Below, in pieces: positions 47,959 through 56,930 of a stretch of 64,000 nucleotides of DNA. A program made the translations under genes and the position numbers. Origin of the DNA: an uncultured Methylobacillus sp. GTDB lineage: Bacteria; Pseudomonadota; Gammaproteobacteria; Burkholderiales; Methylophilaceae. The notes beneath the pieces are model-generated. The model saw nothing but the letters and a program-made list of their open reading frames with translations, did no database searches and was not told the DNA's origin. Numbering within the stretch: position 1 is the first letter of the stretch; the number at the start of each line of letters is the position of its first letter. The stretch spans positions 1 through 64,000 of the forward strand of contig CAMLDO010000009.1 in NCBI GenBank assembly GCA_946478865.1, in the 5' to 3' direction.

Positions 47959-48483
47959 TCAGGAGGCGCGCAACAACTCTTCCTGAGACTTGCCACCCGA
48001 CAGATGTTTGTCCGCCCCCAAGTGGCTGACCAACTCATTCAGTGCCTGCTTGTAGACTTCGCGCTTGAACTCGATCACACCATCAAGCGGTACCCAGTAA
48101 TCGCTCCAGCGCCAAGCATCAAACTCGGGGTGAGAACTCGCACGCAACGATACATCCGTATCCTTGCCGATCAGGCGCAACAAGAACCAGATCTGCTTCT
48201 GTCCCTTGTAGCTGCCTCGCCACTCACGCTTGACCCAGTGAGTCGGCACGTCATAGCGTAACCAGTCCCGGGTACGACCAAGAATGCGCACATGCTGCGG
48301 CAACAAACCGACCTCTTCAGTCAGTTCACGATACATTGCCTGCTCCGGCGTCTCCCCGTGCTTGATCCCGCCCTGCGGGAACTGCCAGGAATGCTCACGG
48401 ATGCGCTTGCCCCAGAAAACCTTGTTGTGAGCATTACAAATGATGATGCCCACGTTAGGCCGATATCCGTCACGGTCTATCAT
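47959..48483 (-). CDS. rppH: RNA pyrophosphohydrolase
   Basis: 174 aa. The NUDIX box [20 protein letters not shown], then VGL, and the start [17 protein letters not shown] are those of RppH/NudH. It removes pyrophosphate from mRNA 5' ends to trigger decay. It converges on psd. The start region overlaps a small inverted repeat (48485-48507). Confidence 0.94.
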   Translation of the reverse strand: MIDRDGYRPNVGIIICNAHNKVFWGKRIREHSWQFPQGGIKHGETPEQAMYRELTEEVGLLPQHVRILGRTRDWLRYDVPTHWVKREWRGSYKGQKQIWFLLRLIGKDTDVSLRASSHPEFDAWRWSDYWVPLDGVIEFKREVYKQALNELVSHLGADKHLSGGKSQEELLRAS

Positions 48484-48484
48484 G

Positions 48485-48507
48485 GCATTAAAACCTCAAT
48501 TTAATGC
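48485..48507 (-). promoter_or_regulatory. inverted repeat enclosing the rppH ribosome site
   Basis: GCATTAAA (48485-48492) and TTTAATGC (48500-48507) form an 8-bp stem whose loop contains the minus-strand GAGG ribosome site of rppH. It could be an operator or an RNA structure that tunes translation. The rest of the gap up to 48550 shows no clear signal. Confidence 0.35.
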
Positions 48508-48550
48508 CTCTATTCTTTCATACTTCAGCGAACCAGAAAAGAAAGAACAA

Positions 48551-48949
48551 TTACTTGCGCCAACATTCCGCAGGAGTTTTATCGTTGCTTTGATTAATTG
48601 TCATAGGATTGCACGAAACACCATATTGTTTATCCAGAGCTTGTTTACCTTGAGGCGTAGCGGTAAGAGTATAAACATTGGGATTAGAAATACTACCGGC
48701 GATGACAAAGGTGTAATAGCTAGTATTAACAGCACCGACAGAAGCACTCGTAACCGCATATTTCGAGTTGTTAGCTCGCCACTTTTCTTCTTGCAATTGA
48801 ATATCAAGCATTTCTGAAATTGCTTCCGATCGCCTGCTTTTACGCACGAAATCTTGATATCCAGGCAAAGCAATCATAGCCAAAATAGCTACGATCACAA
48901 CCACTATCATTAATTCGATCAGGGTAAACCCAAATTGATTTTTTTTCAT
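48551..48949 (-). CDS. pilE: type IV pilin (PilE-like)
   Basis: 132 aa. A short leader MKKNQFG is followed by [22 protein letters not shown], the class III signal with Gly-1, Phe+1 and Glu+5 recognised by PilD. The globular part has a C-terminal cysteine pair (VSCNP, ECWRK) forming a probable D-loop. A strong AAGGAGG precedes the start. It is divergent from the fimT-pilV operon. The size and D-loop fit PilE-type minor pilins that end such operons in other betaproteobacteria. Confidence 0.88.
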   Translation of the reverse strand: MKKNQFGFTLIELMIVVVIVAILAMIALPGYQDFVRKSRRSEAISEMLDIQLQEEKWRANNSKYAVTSASVGAVNTSYYTFVIAGSISNPNVYTLTATPQGKQALDKQYGVSCNPMTINQSNDKTPAECWRK

Positions 48950-49039
48950 ATAGCCTCCTTCATATCAGTTATAACTATAAATATTCTGGTTTCAATCTGA
49001 ATTTCGACAAACGGTTTTACCTCAGCGATAAGCGGTAAA

Positions 49040-49065
49040 TTGATATAAAAGATAGAAACTATAAT
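49040..49065 (+). promoter_or_regulatory. candidate promoter of the minor pilin operon
   Basis: A perfect TATAAT (49060-49065) lies 21 bp before the fimT start. The best -35 is TTGATA (49040-49045), but the 14-nt spacer is short, so an activator may be required or the -35 may be elsewhere. The 137-bp gap is A+T-rich. Confidence 0.35.
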
Positions 49066-49086
49066 GCAACCAAGGGAAAAGCAATC

Positions 49087-49629
49087 ATGAATTTGGGACG
49101 CTATCACACTGGGGTTACGCTAATTGAACTAATGATAGTGATCGTTATTACAGCGATCTTGCTAGCATTAGCCGTACCTTCATTTCAAGATAGCCTGGAC
49201 AAAAACCGTCTCAAGGCTGCTGCGGAAACTTTGAAAGGGGATCTGCAATTTGCCAAGTCCGAGGCTATCAAACGCAACCAAAACATCAGAGTTGATTTCA
49301 GTGTCAGCGGCAATAGTTGGTGTTATGGAATAAAAGAAAATGCTGCTTGTGACTGTAATAACACAAATTCTGCAGCAGCTACCTTCTGTGAAATTGATGG
49401 CATCAAGAAAGTAGTCTTGGGAACAGAATACAGCGGTGTCACCATAGTTAATGCAACGCCACCAGACTTCTACTCCTTCGATCGTGTGCGCGGAACTACA
49501 AATGCCGGCAATGTTACTCTTCGCTCTGCCAGACAAAAGGAATTACAAATAGTCATCAGCAATTTGGGGCGAATTCGCACCTGCTCCCCGGTCAATGAAA
49601 AAAATGTTCCCGGATACCCATCATGCTGA
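49087..49629 (+). CDS. fimT: FimT/GspH-type minor pseudopilin
   Basis: 180 aa. The prepilin signal is MNLGRYHTG followed by [22 protein letters not shown], with Glu+5. A GspH/FimT-like globular domain follows, containing several cysteines (CDC, C-terminal CSP and PSC). It primes pilus assembly and in some species binds DNA for transformation. It overlaps pilW by 7 bp. It is the first gene of the fimT-pilW-pilX-pilV operon. Confidence 0.88.
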   Translation: MNLGRYHTGVTLIELMIVIVITAILLALAVPSFQDSLDKNRLKAAAETLKGDLQFAKSEAIKRNQNIRVDFSVSGNSWCYGIKENAACDCNNTNSAAATFCEIDGIKKVVLGTEYSGVTIVNATPPDFYSFDRVRGTTNAGNVTLRSARQKELQIVISNLGRIRTCSPVNEKNVPGYPSC

Positions 49630-50531
49630 AACCAACCATCAAATCTCAATCCGGCCTAACGTTGATTGAACTGATGATTTCAATCGCGCTTGGATTATTA
49701 GTGCTTACAGCACTGGTATACATGCTTTCGGCCACGTTGCGTACCAATACCTCCACGATTCGAACCACGCATCTCAACCAAGAATTGCGGGCCATCATGG
49801 ACTTGATGACGCGCGACCTGAAACGCTCAGGAAGCATGGGGCATGCCGAAGAAGGCATAGGTTTCGCGCATTCTCACTGCTTAACCGTAACAGGAACTAC
49901 AGTAACGGCACAACCTTTGCCATGCGGTTCAGGAGCACCTAATGCAGCTTTTGATAGTTGGGTCAGTGCTGGCAGCGTCATTCGCTATCAGCGAAAAGCT
50001 CTGCAGGCTAATGGCTCCATTCTGGTCACAACCTATGACGCTACCGTGTCTGCCAACAATACCTCCTCGCTTACCTTGACCGCCAATCCGTTTCCCAGCG
50101 AATCGTTAGGGGCGGGGGGGTGGGCCTGGGCCAACCCGTTCTCGTCCTCGACTATTCAGACCACAACAAATCCCACATCCATCACTTATTCTTACGACAC
50201 AATTCAAAGTGGGGACACAGAACCTAATGGCATACTGAATTGTAACGAGTTGTTCGGATTCCGCTACGATGCAACTAACAAAGCGATAGAAAGTGTTATC
50301 GGTGAGTCTGTAGGTGGTGCTTGCACCCGCTCCTCTTGGCAAGACCTTTCCGATCCTGACAGCATCCAAATTGACGCCTTCACTGTTACCGCTGGTCCTC
50401 TGATCGGTGGCGTGCTATCTACTGCCATCCGGGAATACACAATCACTCTCACTGGGCACCTCAAAAGCGATTCAACTGTACAGCGCAGCATTCAAGAAGT
50501 CGTTCGGGTTCGTAACGACCCGGTTTTATGA
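49623..50531 (+). CDS. pilW: minor pilin PilW
   Basis: 302 aa. The leader ends QSG and is followed by LTLIELMISIALGLLVLTALV, with Glu+5. A family-typical globular C-terminal part follows, with the ELRAIMDLMTRDLKRSG segment after the helix. It is a minor pilin of the priming complex. A run of seven G lies at 50114-50120 within codons for AGGWAW. It is coupled to pilX by ATGA or a slightly later start. Confidence 0.88.
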   Translation: MLKPTIKSQSGLTLIELMISIALGLLVLTALVYMLSATLRTNTSTIRTTHLNQELRAIMDLMTRDLKRSGSMGHAEEGIGFAHSHCLTVTGTTVTAQPLPCGSGAPNAAFDSWVSAGSVIRYQRKALQANGSILVTTYDATVSANNTSSLTLTANPFPSESLGAGGWAWANPFSSSTIQTTTNPTSITYSYDTIQSGDTEPNGILNCNELFGFRYDATNKAIESVIGESVGGACTRSSWQDLSDPDSIQIDAFTVTAGPLIGGVLSTAIREYTITLTGHLKSDSTVQRSIQEVVRVRNDPVL

Positions 50532-50551
50532 TTCACACGCCGGAGAAGAAC

Positions 50552-52264
50552 ATGCAATTACTCAAACCTGCCCTTCATCGTCTGGCGTCTCAGCGCGGGG
50601 TAGCCACGCTGCCTATCTCCCTGATCATCCTCGTACTGATGACCATCGTCACTTTATATGCCGCGCGAGTAGGCATACTTGAAACGCGCACCTCTGCCAA
50701 CAAGCAGCGCGCCGAGCAAGCTTTTTCCGCAGCCGAACTTGCTGCTGAACAGGGTGTAGCCTTCATTCAGTTTAATGAAGAAAGGATTTTTTCGACTGCT
50801 GCAGCCACGGGAGGCTGGTCCAGTGTGAATATGACGCCCAGCACTAGTGCAGTGAAGTGGGTTACCTGTCCTGCAAGCTCAAACAGCGTCTTTAATGGTT
50901 TCGATACAGAGTACATCCCTCCATGCGCGTTCATTTCAACTGCCGCTGAACGTGAGCGCTGGATAGTAGTGCTTAATGCGCCGACCCTCTCCTTGAGCGA
51001 AACTTGTGCAGATATCAGAGTTAACGGCACCGCCGATGATGCCCATAAGTATCCCGACGGACGTTGCGACGATGGATCCGGCTTCTCGCAAGCCGCGGGC
51101 AAGGATGCCAAGATGCACTTTATGACCAAGTGTCGCGACCTTAACGCGGACGGGAACTGCGACAATCTGCAACCCTACGACTATCCGGTTATTACCATAA
51201 TTGCTGCAGCAAAGTCTGCAGACGGCACCGGCGTTTCACGTATTGAGCAATCGGTACAGTTTTATGATGCCTTCCCCGGCGATACTAACACTCCGGCGCC
51301 ACTCATGGCCGCTGGCTTGGCTAGCACGGGCGGTAATTTCAATATTGTGGTCAATCCTGATGCAGATACAAAAAGTGCTTATGAACAGCCCTTAGCCTTA
51401 TGGACAGGCGGCAACGTAACCATTTCCAGCAATGCGCCTGCCACCTGTTACCTCGGCGATGTGGGTATCAACGGTTTCTTGGGTGATGCAAATCCTACAA
51501 GTGGAAAATCTACTGAAACTGGCAGCTACTACGCCATTGACGATTCGACTCATTTGCCGACCTCGACTCAGAAAACGGTAATCGTATGCCGGTCGTGCAA
51601 CTGCCCCACCGCTTCTACAGCTGCCCACGACTCCACTAGTGGCGCGATTACTATTCAAGAATCATGGCCTACAGAAGCAGACATTCTCGATGTGGACCAT
51701 CAAGGAGCCGATAATGGGCATGTCAATAAGTGGAAAGACACTGCCTTTCCTACAGACTTATTCTTATTCATCTTTGGCGTCCCAGCATCCAACTATCAAC
51801 TTGTAAAGGAGAATTCGCAAATTCTTACCTGTGCCGAATTGGTAGCCCTTGGCACACATGCCAGCACTCGGGCAAGTACTGGCCTCAACGGCGTGTATTG
51901 GGTAGAGGGTAACTGCACCATTAATGGCGGAACAGACATTGGATGGTTCGGTCCGACCAGCAACACTGCAGGGACTGCTGGTTACACAGACGGCCCTGCC
52001 ATTGTGGTCATTGAAGGTAATCTCAAGGTTACCGGCACATCCCAACTCATTGGAATTTTCTACGCTTTCAGTGCAACCAACGCGCAACTGGAGGTGGATT
52101 TGACTGGCGGCCCAACATTCTATGGGGCGCTCCTTTCCAATACTACGCTCGACTTAAAAGGCACTTATAGAGCACGCTATGAAAAGGTGGTCTTTGACAA
52201 CCTGAGCGCCGGGGGAACTGCTCGTGGCTATGCAAGAGTGCCAGGCACTTGGAAAGACTATTGA
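50552..52264 (+). CDS. pilX: extended PilX-family minor pilin
   Basis: About 570 aa, against roughly 150-200 aa for usual PilX. The prepilin signal is SQRG followed by VATLPISLIILVLMTIVTLYAA, lacking Glu+5 as is normal for PilX/GspK-type tip subunits. After the PilX-like N-terminal region comes a long Cys-containing extension whose last 150 residues are short beta-rich repeats (WVEGNCTING, VVIEGNLKVTG, GALLSNTTLDLKG). I chose the ATG at 50552 because GGAGAAG lies just upstream; an ATG at 50528 overlapping pilW is the alternative. It is probably exposed at the pilus tip. Confidence 0.8.
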   Translation: MQLLKPALHRLASQRGVATLPISLIILVLMTIVTLYAARVGILETRTSANKQRAEQAFSAAELAAEQGVAFIQFNEERIFSTAAATGGWSSVNMTPSTSAVKWVTCPASSNSVFNGFDTEYIPPCAFISTAAERERWIVVLNAPTLSLSETCADIRVNGTADDAHKYPDGRCDDGSGFSQAAGKDAKMHFMTKCRDLNADGNCDNLQPYDYPVITIIAAAKSADGTGVSRIEQSVQFYDAFPGDTNTPAPLMAAGLASTGGNFNIVVNPDADTKSAYEQPLALWTGGNVTISSNAPATCYLGDVGINGFLGDANPTSGKSTETGSYYAIDDSTHLPTSTQKTVIVCRSCNCPTASTAAHDSTSGAITIQESWPTEADILDVDHQGADNGHVNKWKDTAFPTDLFLFIFGVPASNYQLVKENSQILTCAELVALGTHASTRASTGLNGVYWVEGNCTINGGTDIGWFGPTSNTAGTAGYTDGPAIVVIEGNLKVTGTSQLIGIFYAFSATNAQLEVDLTGGPTFYGALLSNTTLDLKGTYRARYEKVVFDNLSAGGTARGYARVPGTWKDY

Positions 52265-52278
52265 TACGGGGTATAGCC

Positions 52279-54678
52279 ATGCATAAATTTACCGCTCCCA
52301 TACGCCAACGAGGTTTAGGCATCCTCGAGGTACTGATCGCAGTGGCAGTACTATCGATCGCTTTGCTCTCTCTGGGCGGGCTACATACCTTGATTATCAA
52401 GAGCAGTAGCCAAGCCAAATCCCGTGGAATTGCAACAACACTGGCCCAGCAGAAACTAGATCAACTGCGAGCCTATGGCCTTTCTACTGACAGTGCCTTT
52501 GCTTTCCGAAGCATTTGCAATGCAGACACCATGACTGCAAATGCTACTAACTATAACGGGACCAACTTCGACAACAGCATTCCCGCAAGTGTCAGTGGCA
52601 ATATGTCCTTTAATCGCTCCTGGAATGTATATGGTTTCAACTTCACCGGGAACAATGCAGCCCCCACATATGATAGTGGAGCAACATGCCCCCCTGCCGC
52701 TGCCAGCACCCAACCGCCGGATCTGAAACTGGTGGCCATGAGCGTCAACTGGACTGACGAGAATGGTGAACCACAAAGCATGCTGCTGCAATCGGCCATT
52801 TCCAACATGATGGCCAGTGCGGGGCTATCTACTATCAATGCCGCTTGTGACGATTGTGCGCCAAAGTTTGAGTTAAACCCCGCTTACACAAGCCTGGACG
52901 ACGATATCAAGCACAACCTGGGATCTGAACTTAAACGAACAAGTCAGCCCGACCCGGACACCAATCGCGGCAACAATGATACGACATCCAATACTGTAAC
53001 CAGCTTCAGAGAAGAGGTTTATAACCAGCAGAACCAGCTGGTCGGCCAGACAACTTTCGTCACGGTCAACTGCTACTGCAAACAGGCTGCGGCCTCAACT
53101 ACTGATCCGGGTTTGGAACCGTCCATTCTCGACAGCGATATTCGCCACTTTGTTGTCGGTGAAGCCAATACCAGCAAGCGCAGAGGTACTCTCGACACCA
53201 CTTCTTCTGATGGCCTGCAGGATCAGCCCAAGATATGCAACATCTGCTGCCGCGATCATCATGATGACACGGATGCTACAGAGAAATACGACCCGTTCAA
53301 GCCAGCATCTGACTATGGAAACAGCTCAATCAGGGACGACCATAACCATTACAACTGGGAAATCGCGCCTCCATCGGATGTCAATAATGCAACGAATGAC
53401 CGTTATGCCGAGGCTTGCCGCATGTCATGGATCGGAGGGCAGTTACGGGTCTTGCAGGACTGGAGACTGGAAAATCTGATCATCCTGGAACCAAATTATT
53501 TCAGCATTAACACCAATATCACCAAATATACGGACTTTGTAGCAGCCTTTGTAACCGAATTCGTCAAAGCAATCGATTCCAACTACCCTGGTACCATGCC
53601 GCGCCGCGACGCCATCCTGGCTACTACGAGCGTAGCAGACAAAAAAGCTCTACTGCCAAGTTCCTATACGACAGCCACGACTTCGACTGCGACAACTAAC
53701 CAACTCATGGCGCGTGGTATTTATATCGATTATATGAGCATTGACCTGATCAATACCTTGAAGTGCAAGATCAGCCTGTCAAGTACGCTGCTTCCAGGCG
53801 GCGTAACTGGCGGAGCTAATCCGCAATGCAGCACCTATGGAATTACCCAAACAGGCAGTTATCTGCATCTCATTCCGTTCCACGATGTTAATCTAACGAA
53901 GCTAGCAAAATGGACCAGCAGTAATGGTTCAAATATTACCGTAACTAGTGACTCCCTACTCAACAACACTGAAGATACCTTCTCGCGCGGCAAGCTGAGC
54001 GGAGTAGCGTTGAATACGCGCGCCTGTATCACCGCCAAGATCAACACGAGCAATACTGGATTAACAGTAACCGATGCCATTGATCCTGAGGATTATTCCT
54101 CCTCACTTACAAGCCCAACCCTACAAGTAAATCCAGCAGAATATAAGTTCCCTGTAACCTACGGCAGTTCTGCGGCAACTGATCCTTGCATCACACCGCC
54201 GAGCACCCGCATTAGTGGCACGATTACGGCCGGAGCAGGAACAGGTCTGTCTTCTGGCGATGTTTACATTACGGTAGAAAACGTAAGCTCTGGTCAGAAA
54301 TGCACGCTAACTGGACAGGGTGGCAGCTATGACACCGCCACAGCGTGTTCAACCGAACTACAAGATGCTACCGACATTAAACTGCATATCTGGCATTACA
54401 CTCACAGAACTACGGGCGGAAGCGGCGCCACTTATCTAAATTGCGTGCTTAGTAATTCGGTTGTTGCGGATCCGACTACGGTCACGCCCAACTTCACTTA
54501 CGGGCTTGACGATGACTACTCTTGTAGTGGAGGTAGTTGTGGTAGTGCCGATTACATCAACTTCACATCGGAGTACACTACCGTAAGATTCTCGGGACTT
54601 ACGCCCGGAGGTATGACAACATTCAACTTCACTATTAATACAGATGATTCGAATGCTTGTACAACAAGTGATCCGTAA
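52279..54678 (+). CDS. pilV: giant PilV-like minor pilin with C-terminal extension
   Basis: About 799 aa, several times the usual PilV length. The signal is RQRG followed by LGILEVLIAVAVLSIALLSLGGL (Glu+5). A PilV-like part of about 170 residues follows, then a region with acidic, His- and Cys-rich segments (NICCRDHHDD near residue 325). The C-terminal Thr/Ser/Gly-rich beta domains include ISGTITAGAGTGLSSGDVYI and a Cys-rich end (DDYSCSGGSCGS). An adhesive or metal-binding tip role is possible. The ATG at 52279 is preferred for leader length. A terminator follows. Confidence 0.75.
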   Translation: MHKFTAPIRQRGLGILEVLIAVAVLSIALLSLGGLHTLIIKSSSQAKSRGIATTLAQQKLDQLRAYGLSTDSAFAFRSICNADTMTANATNYNGTNFDNSIPASVSGNMSFNRSWNVYGFNFTGNNAAPTYDSGATCPPAAASTQPPDLKLVAMSVNWTDENGEPQSMLLQSAISNMMASAGLSTINAACDDCAPKFELNPAYTSLDDDIKHNLGSELKRTSQPDPDTNRGNNDTTSNTVTSFREEVYNQQNQLVGQTTFVTVNCYCKQAAASTTDPGLEPSILDSDIRHFVVGEANTSKRRGTLDTTSSDGLQDQPKICNICCRDHHDDTDATEKYDPFKPASDYGNSSIRDDHNHYNWEIAPPSDVNNATNDRYAEACRMSWIGGQLRVLQDWRLENLIILEPNYFSINTNITKYTDFVAAFVTEFVKAIDSNYPGTMPRRDAILATTSVADKKALLPSSYTTATTSTATTNQLMARGIYIDYMSIDLINTLKCKISLSSTLLPGGVTGGANPQCSTYGITQTGSYLHLIPFHDVNLTKLAKWTSSNGSNITVTSDSLLNNTEDTFSRGKLSGVALNTRACITAKINTSNTGLTVTDAIDPEDYSSSLTSPTLQVNPAEYKFPVTYGSSAATDPCITPPSTRISGTITAGAGTGLSSGDVYITVENVSSGQKCTLTGQGGSYDTATACSTELQDATDIKLHIWHYTHRTTGGSGATYLNCVLSNSVVADPTTVTPNFTYGLDDDYSCSGGSCGSADYINFTSEYTTVRFSGLTPGGMTTFNFTINTDDSNACTTSDP

Positions 54679-54695
54679 CAATTTGAAAGATCAAT

Positions 54696-54729
54696 AAATA
54701 AACACCCGCCTCGGCGGGTGTTTATTTTT
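54696..54729 (+). terminator. rho-independent terminator after pilV
   Basis: AAATAAACACCCGCC (54696-54710) pairs with GGCGGGTGTTTATTT (54713-54727), a long perfect stem with a tiny loop and T-rich tail. It ends the minor pilin operon. Confidence 0.92.
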
Positions 54730-54837
54730 GAACTTCGGATTGATCAGCCACCTTATTAAGTATGTAAGTTCACGGTCAACTCTTCTCTACATCTCTGCGT
54801 TGAATAAATTACTTATCTATTTACATTTAATTTATTA

Positions 54838-55794
54838 GTGAAATTTCGAATCTATCTGATAGTTTTTTTGTGCACATTGGCCGCTCCCGTTTTAGGAGCG
54901 CCGACTTTCGCCTATATCACCAATCAAGGTAGCAATACAGTCTCAGTACTTGATTTGGCATCCAATAAGGTCATTGCCCAAATTCCGGCAGGTACAAAAC
55001 CTGTTGGAGTCAGTACTTCGCCAACAGCTAAACGCGCATTCATCACAAATGTGGACAGCGGAAGTATCAGCGTTATCGACACTGAAGCAAACAAGGTACT
55101 CAAGCAAATTCCCGCTGGCGCTAGCCCAGTTGGCATCATCACCAAAGCCGATGGATCAACGCTCTTTGTCGCAGACTGGTTCAGCAACCGCATTCTGGTG
55201 CTCGATGTGACTTCCGGACGGCAACTGCGAGAAATCGAAATCAGCAAAGCACCAGCCGGCCTGATGCTCTCTAAAGATGAAAAAATTCTTTATGTCGCAA
55301 ATCGCGATAGCAACGATGTAGCGTTTATCAATGTATCCACAGGCATGACACTTGGTCGCACCCCGGTTGGCACTCATCCGTTTGGTCTGGCCCTCTCCCC
55401 GGATGGCGCCCGACTCTATTCGGTCAATGTTTGGTCAAATAATGTTTCTGTCATCGACACGAAAAGCCAAAAAGTGATCGCATCAATACCGGTAGGCGAT
55501 CACCCTTACTGCGCCACACTAAATCCGGCTGGCAATCGGTTATATGTGAGCAACACACAAGGGGATAGCCTGTCCGTGATCGACACACAGTCATTTAAAA
55601 CCATTGCCACAGTTGACGTAGGAGCCACGCCTGAAGGCGTTGGATTTTCTGCGACCATGAACCGCATATACGTGGCTAGCTGGATGGAAAATGAAGTAAC
55701 CGTCATCGACGCGGCCACAAACAAGGTTATCGCTCACATCCCCACCGGCAAGGAAAGCCGAGCCTTCGGCCAATTTATTCTCGAAAATCGGTAA
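54838..55794 (+). CDS. secreted YVTN/YncE-type beta-propeller protein
   Basis: 318 aa. The N-terminal signal peptide (YLIVFLCTLAAPVLGA, cleavage near residue 21) is followed by seven or so repeats of about 42 residues such as VSVLDLASNKVIAQIPAG and ISVIDTEANKVLKQIPAG, a YVTN beta-propeller. Such proteins are periplasmic and often of unknown role. The start is GTG at 54838 with no evident ribosome site; a TTGAAT/TACATT pair (54800-54827) may be the promoter. It is followed by two secreted SRPBCC proteins. Confidence 0.8.
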   Translation: MKFRIYLIVFLCTLAAPVLGAPTFAYITNQGSNTVSVLDLASNKVIAQIPAGTKPVGVSTSPTAKRAFITNVDSGSISVIDTEANKVLKQIPAGASPVGIITKADGSTLFVADWFSNRILVLDVTSGRQLREIEISKAPAGLMLSKDEKILYVANRDSNDVAFINVSTGMTLGRTPVGTHPFGLALSPDGARLYSVNVWSNNVSVIDTKSQKVIASIPVGDHPYCATLNPAGNRLYVSNTQGDSLSVIDTQSFKTIATVDVGATPEGVGFSATMNRIYVASWMENEVTVIDAATNKVIAHIPTGKESRAFGQFILENR

Positions 55795-55853
55795 GCCAAA
55801 GTCAGACATAAAACGTTACAATTTTAGATTCACTCGAAAGAAGGAGCTTTTGC

Positions 55854-56378
55854 ATGAAAAAGTTGTTTGCTGTTCTCCTCGCGTCTCTTCTGCCTTTCGC
55901 TGCCTCTGCGCACGGACCGAGCCCGCAGAAGGTGGTTGAAACCGTAACGATCAAAGCACCGCCGGCCAAAGTTTGGGCACTGGTAGGCGATTTCAATGGC
56001 ATGACCAAGTGGCATCCTGCTATCAAGGCTAGCAAGGTCGAAAAAAAAGGCGCCGACACTTTCCGCACGTTGACTCTCAAGGATGGGGGCACGATCTACG
56101 AACGTCTTAAGGACAAAAACGACACCGACATGCGTCTCAAGTATGAAATCGTCGAGGGGGTGCTGCCGGTCAGCGACTATTACGCGACTATCACCGTCAA
56201 GCCCGGCGCTAATGCCAATGAATCGACAGTGGAATGGATGGCCCGCTTTTACCGCAAGTACAAGCTGAACCCGCCCATTCCCGCCGGTCAGGATGACGAG
56301 TCCGCTATCAAGGCGGTCAATGGGGTATTCAAACCCGGTCTCGCCAATCTGAAAAAAGTCGCAGAAAGCGGCAAGTAA
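55854..56378 (+). CDS. secreted SRPBCC-fold protein (copy 1)
   Basis: 174 aa. A signal peptide (MKKLFAVLLASLLPFAASA) precedes a START/SRPBCC lipid- or ligand-binding fold: VETVTIKAPPAKVWALVGDF and KWHPAI, the polyketide-cyclase/ligand-binding pattern. It is likely periplasmic. A GAAGGAG ribosome site precedes the ATG. The downstream neighbour is a paralogue with 25 bp between them. Confidence 0.8.
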   Translation: MKKLFAVLLASLLPFAASAHGPSPQKVVETVTIKAPPAKVWALVGDFNGMTKWHPAIKASKVEKKGADTFRTLTLKDGGTIYERLKDKNDTDMRLKYEIVEGVLPVSDYYATITVKPGANANESTVEWMARFYRKYKLNPPIPAGQDDESAIKAVNGVFKPGLANLKKVAESGK

Positions 56379-56403
56379 TTTTGTTTAAACCAGGAGAAAC
56401 TGC

Positions 56404-56922
56404 ATGAAAAAAACCCTCGTACTTCTTGCCGCCCTGCTGCTGCCTTTCGCTGCCGCCGCTCACGGCCCCTCCCCGCTCAAGTCCGTCGAAACCGTGACCA
56501 TCAAGGCTCCGGCTGCAAAGGTGTGGGCACTGGTCAGCGATTTCGGCGCAATGGAAAAGTGGCACCCGGCCGTTAAATCCACCAAGACGGAAGAAAAAGA
56601 TGGCTCCACTTTCCGCACCCTGACTCTGCAAGATGGCGGCACGATTCTGGAGCGCCTGAAGGACAAGAACGATGCCGACATGCAGCTCAAGTATGAAATT
56701 GTCGAAGGCGTGATTCCTGTCAGCAGCTATAACTCCAAGATCACCGTCAAGGACAACGGCAACGGCGAGACGACAGTGGAATGGTTCGGCCGCTACTATC
56801 GCAAGTATGTTCTGAACCCGCCGATCCCCGCAGGCGAGGATGACGAGTCCGCTGCTAAGGCTGTGAATGGTATTTATCAGTCCGGCTTGGCAAATCTGAA
56901 GAAAGTTGCCGAAGGCAATTAA
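56404..56922 (+). CDS. secreted SRPBCC-fold protein (copy 2)
   Basis: 172 aa, a full-length paralogue of the preceding gene with the same signal peptide type (MKKTLVLLAALLLPFAAAA) and the same core (VETVTIKAPAAKVWALVSDF, KWHPAV, LNPPIPAGEDDESAAKAVNG). The two sequences are alike along their whole length, indicating a tandem duplication. An AGGAG ribosome site precedes the start. The ligand is unknown. A large hairpin lies 8 bp downstream. Confidence 0.8.
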   Translation: MKKTLVLLAALLLPFAAAAHGPSPLKSVETVTIKAPAAKVWALVSDFGAMEKWHPAVKSTKTEEKDGSTFRTLTLQDGGTILERLKDKNDADMQLKYEIVEGVIPVSSYNSKITVKDNGNGETTVEWFGRYYRKYVLNPPIPAGEDDESAAKAVNGIYQSGLANLKKVAEGN

Positions 56923-56930
56923 TGGCACTC

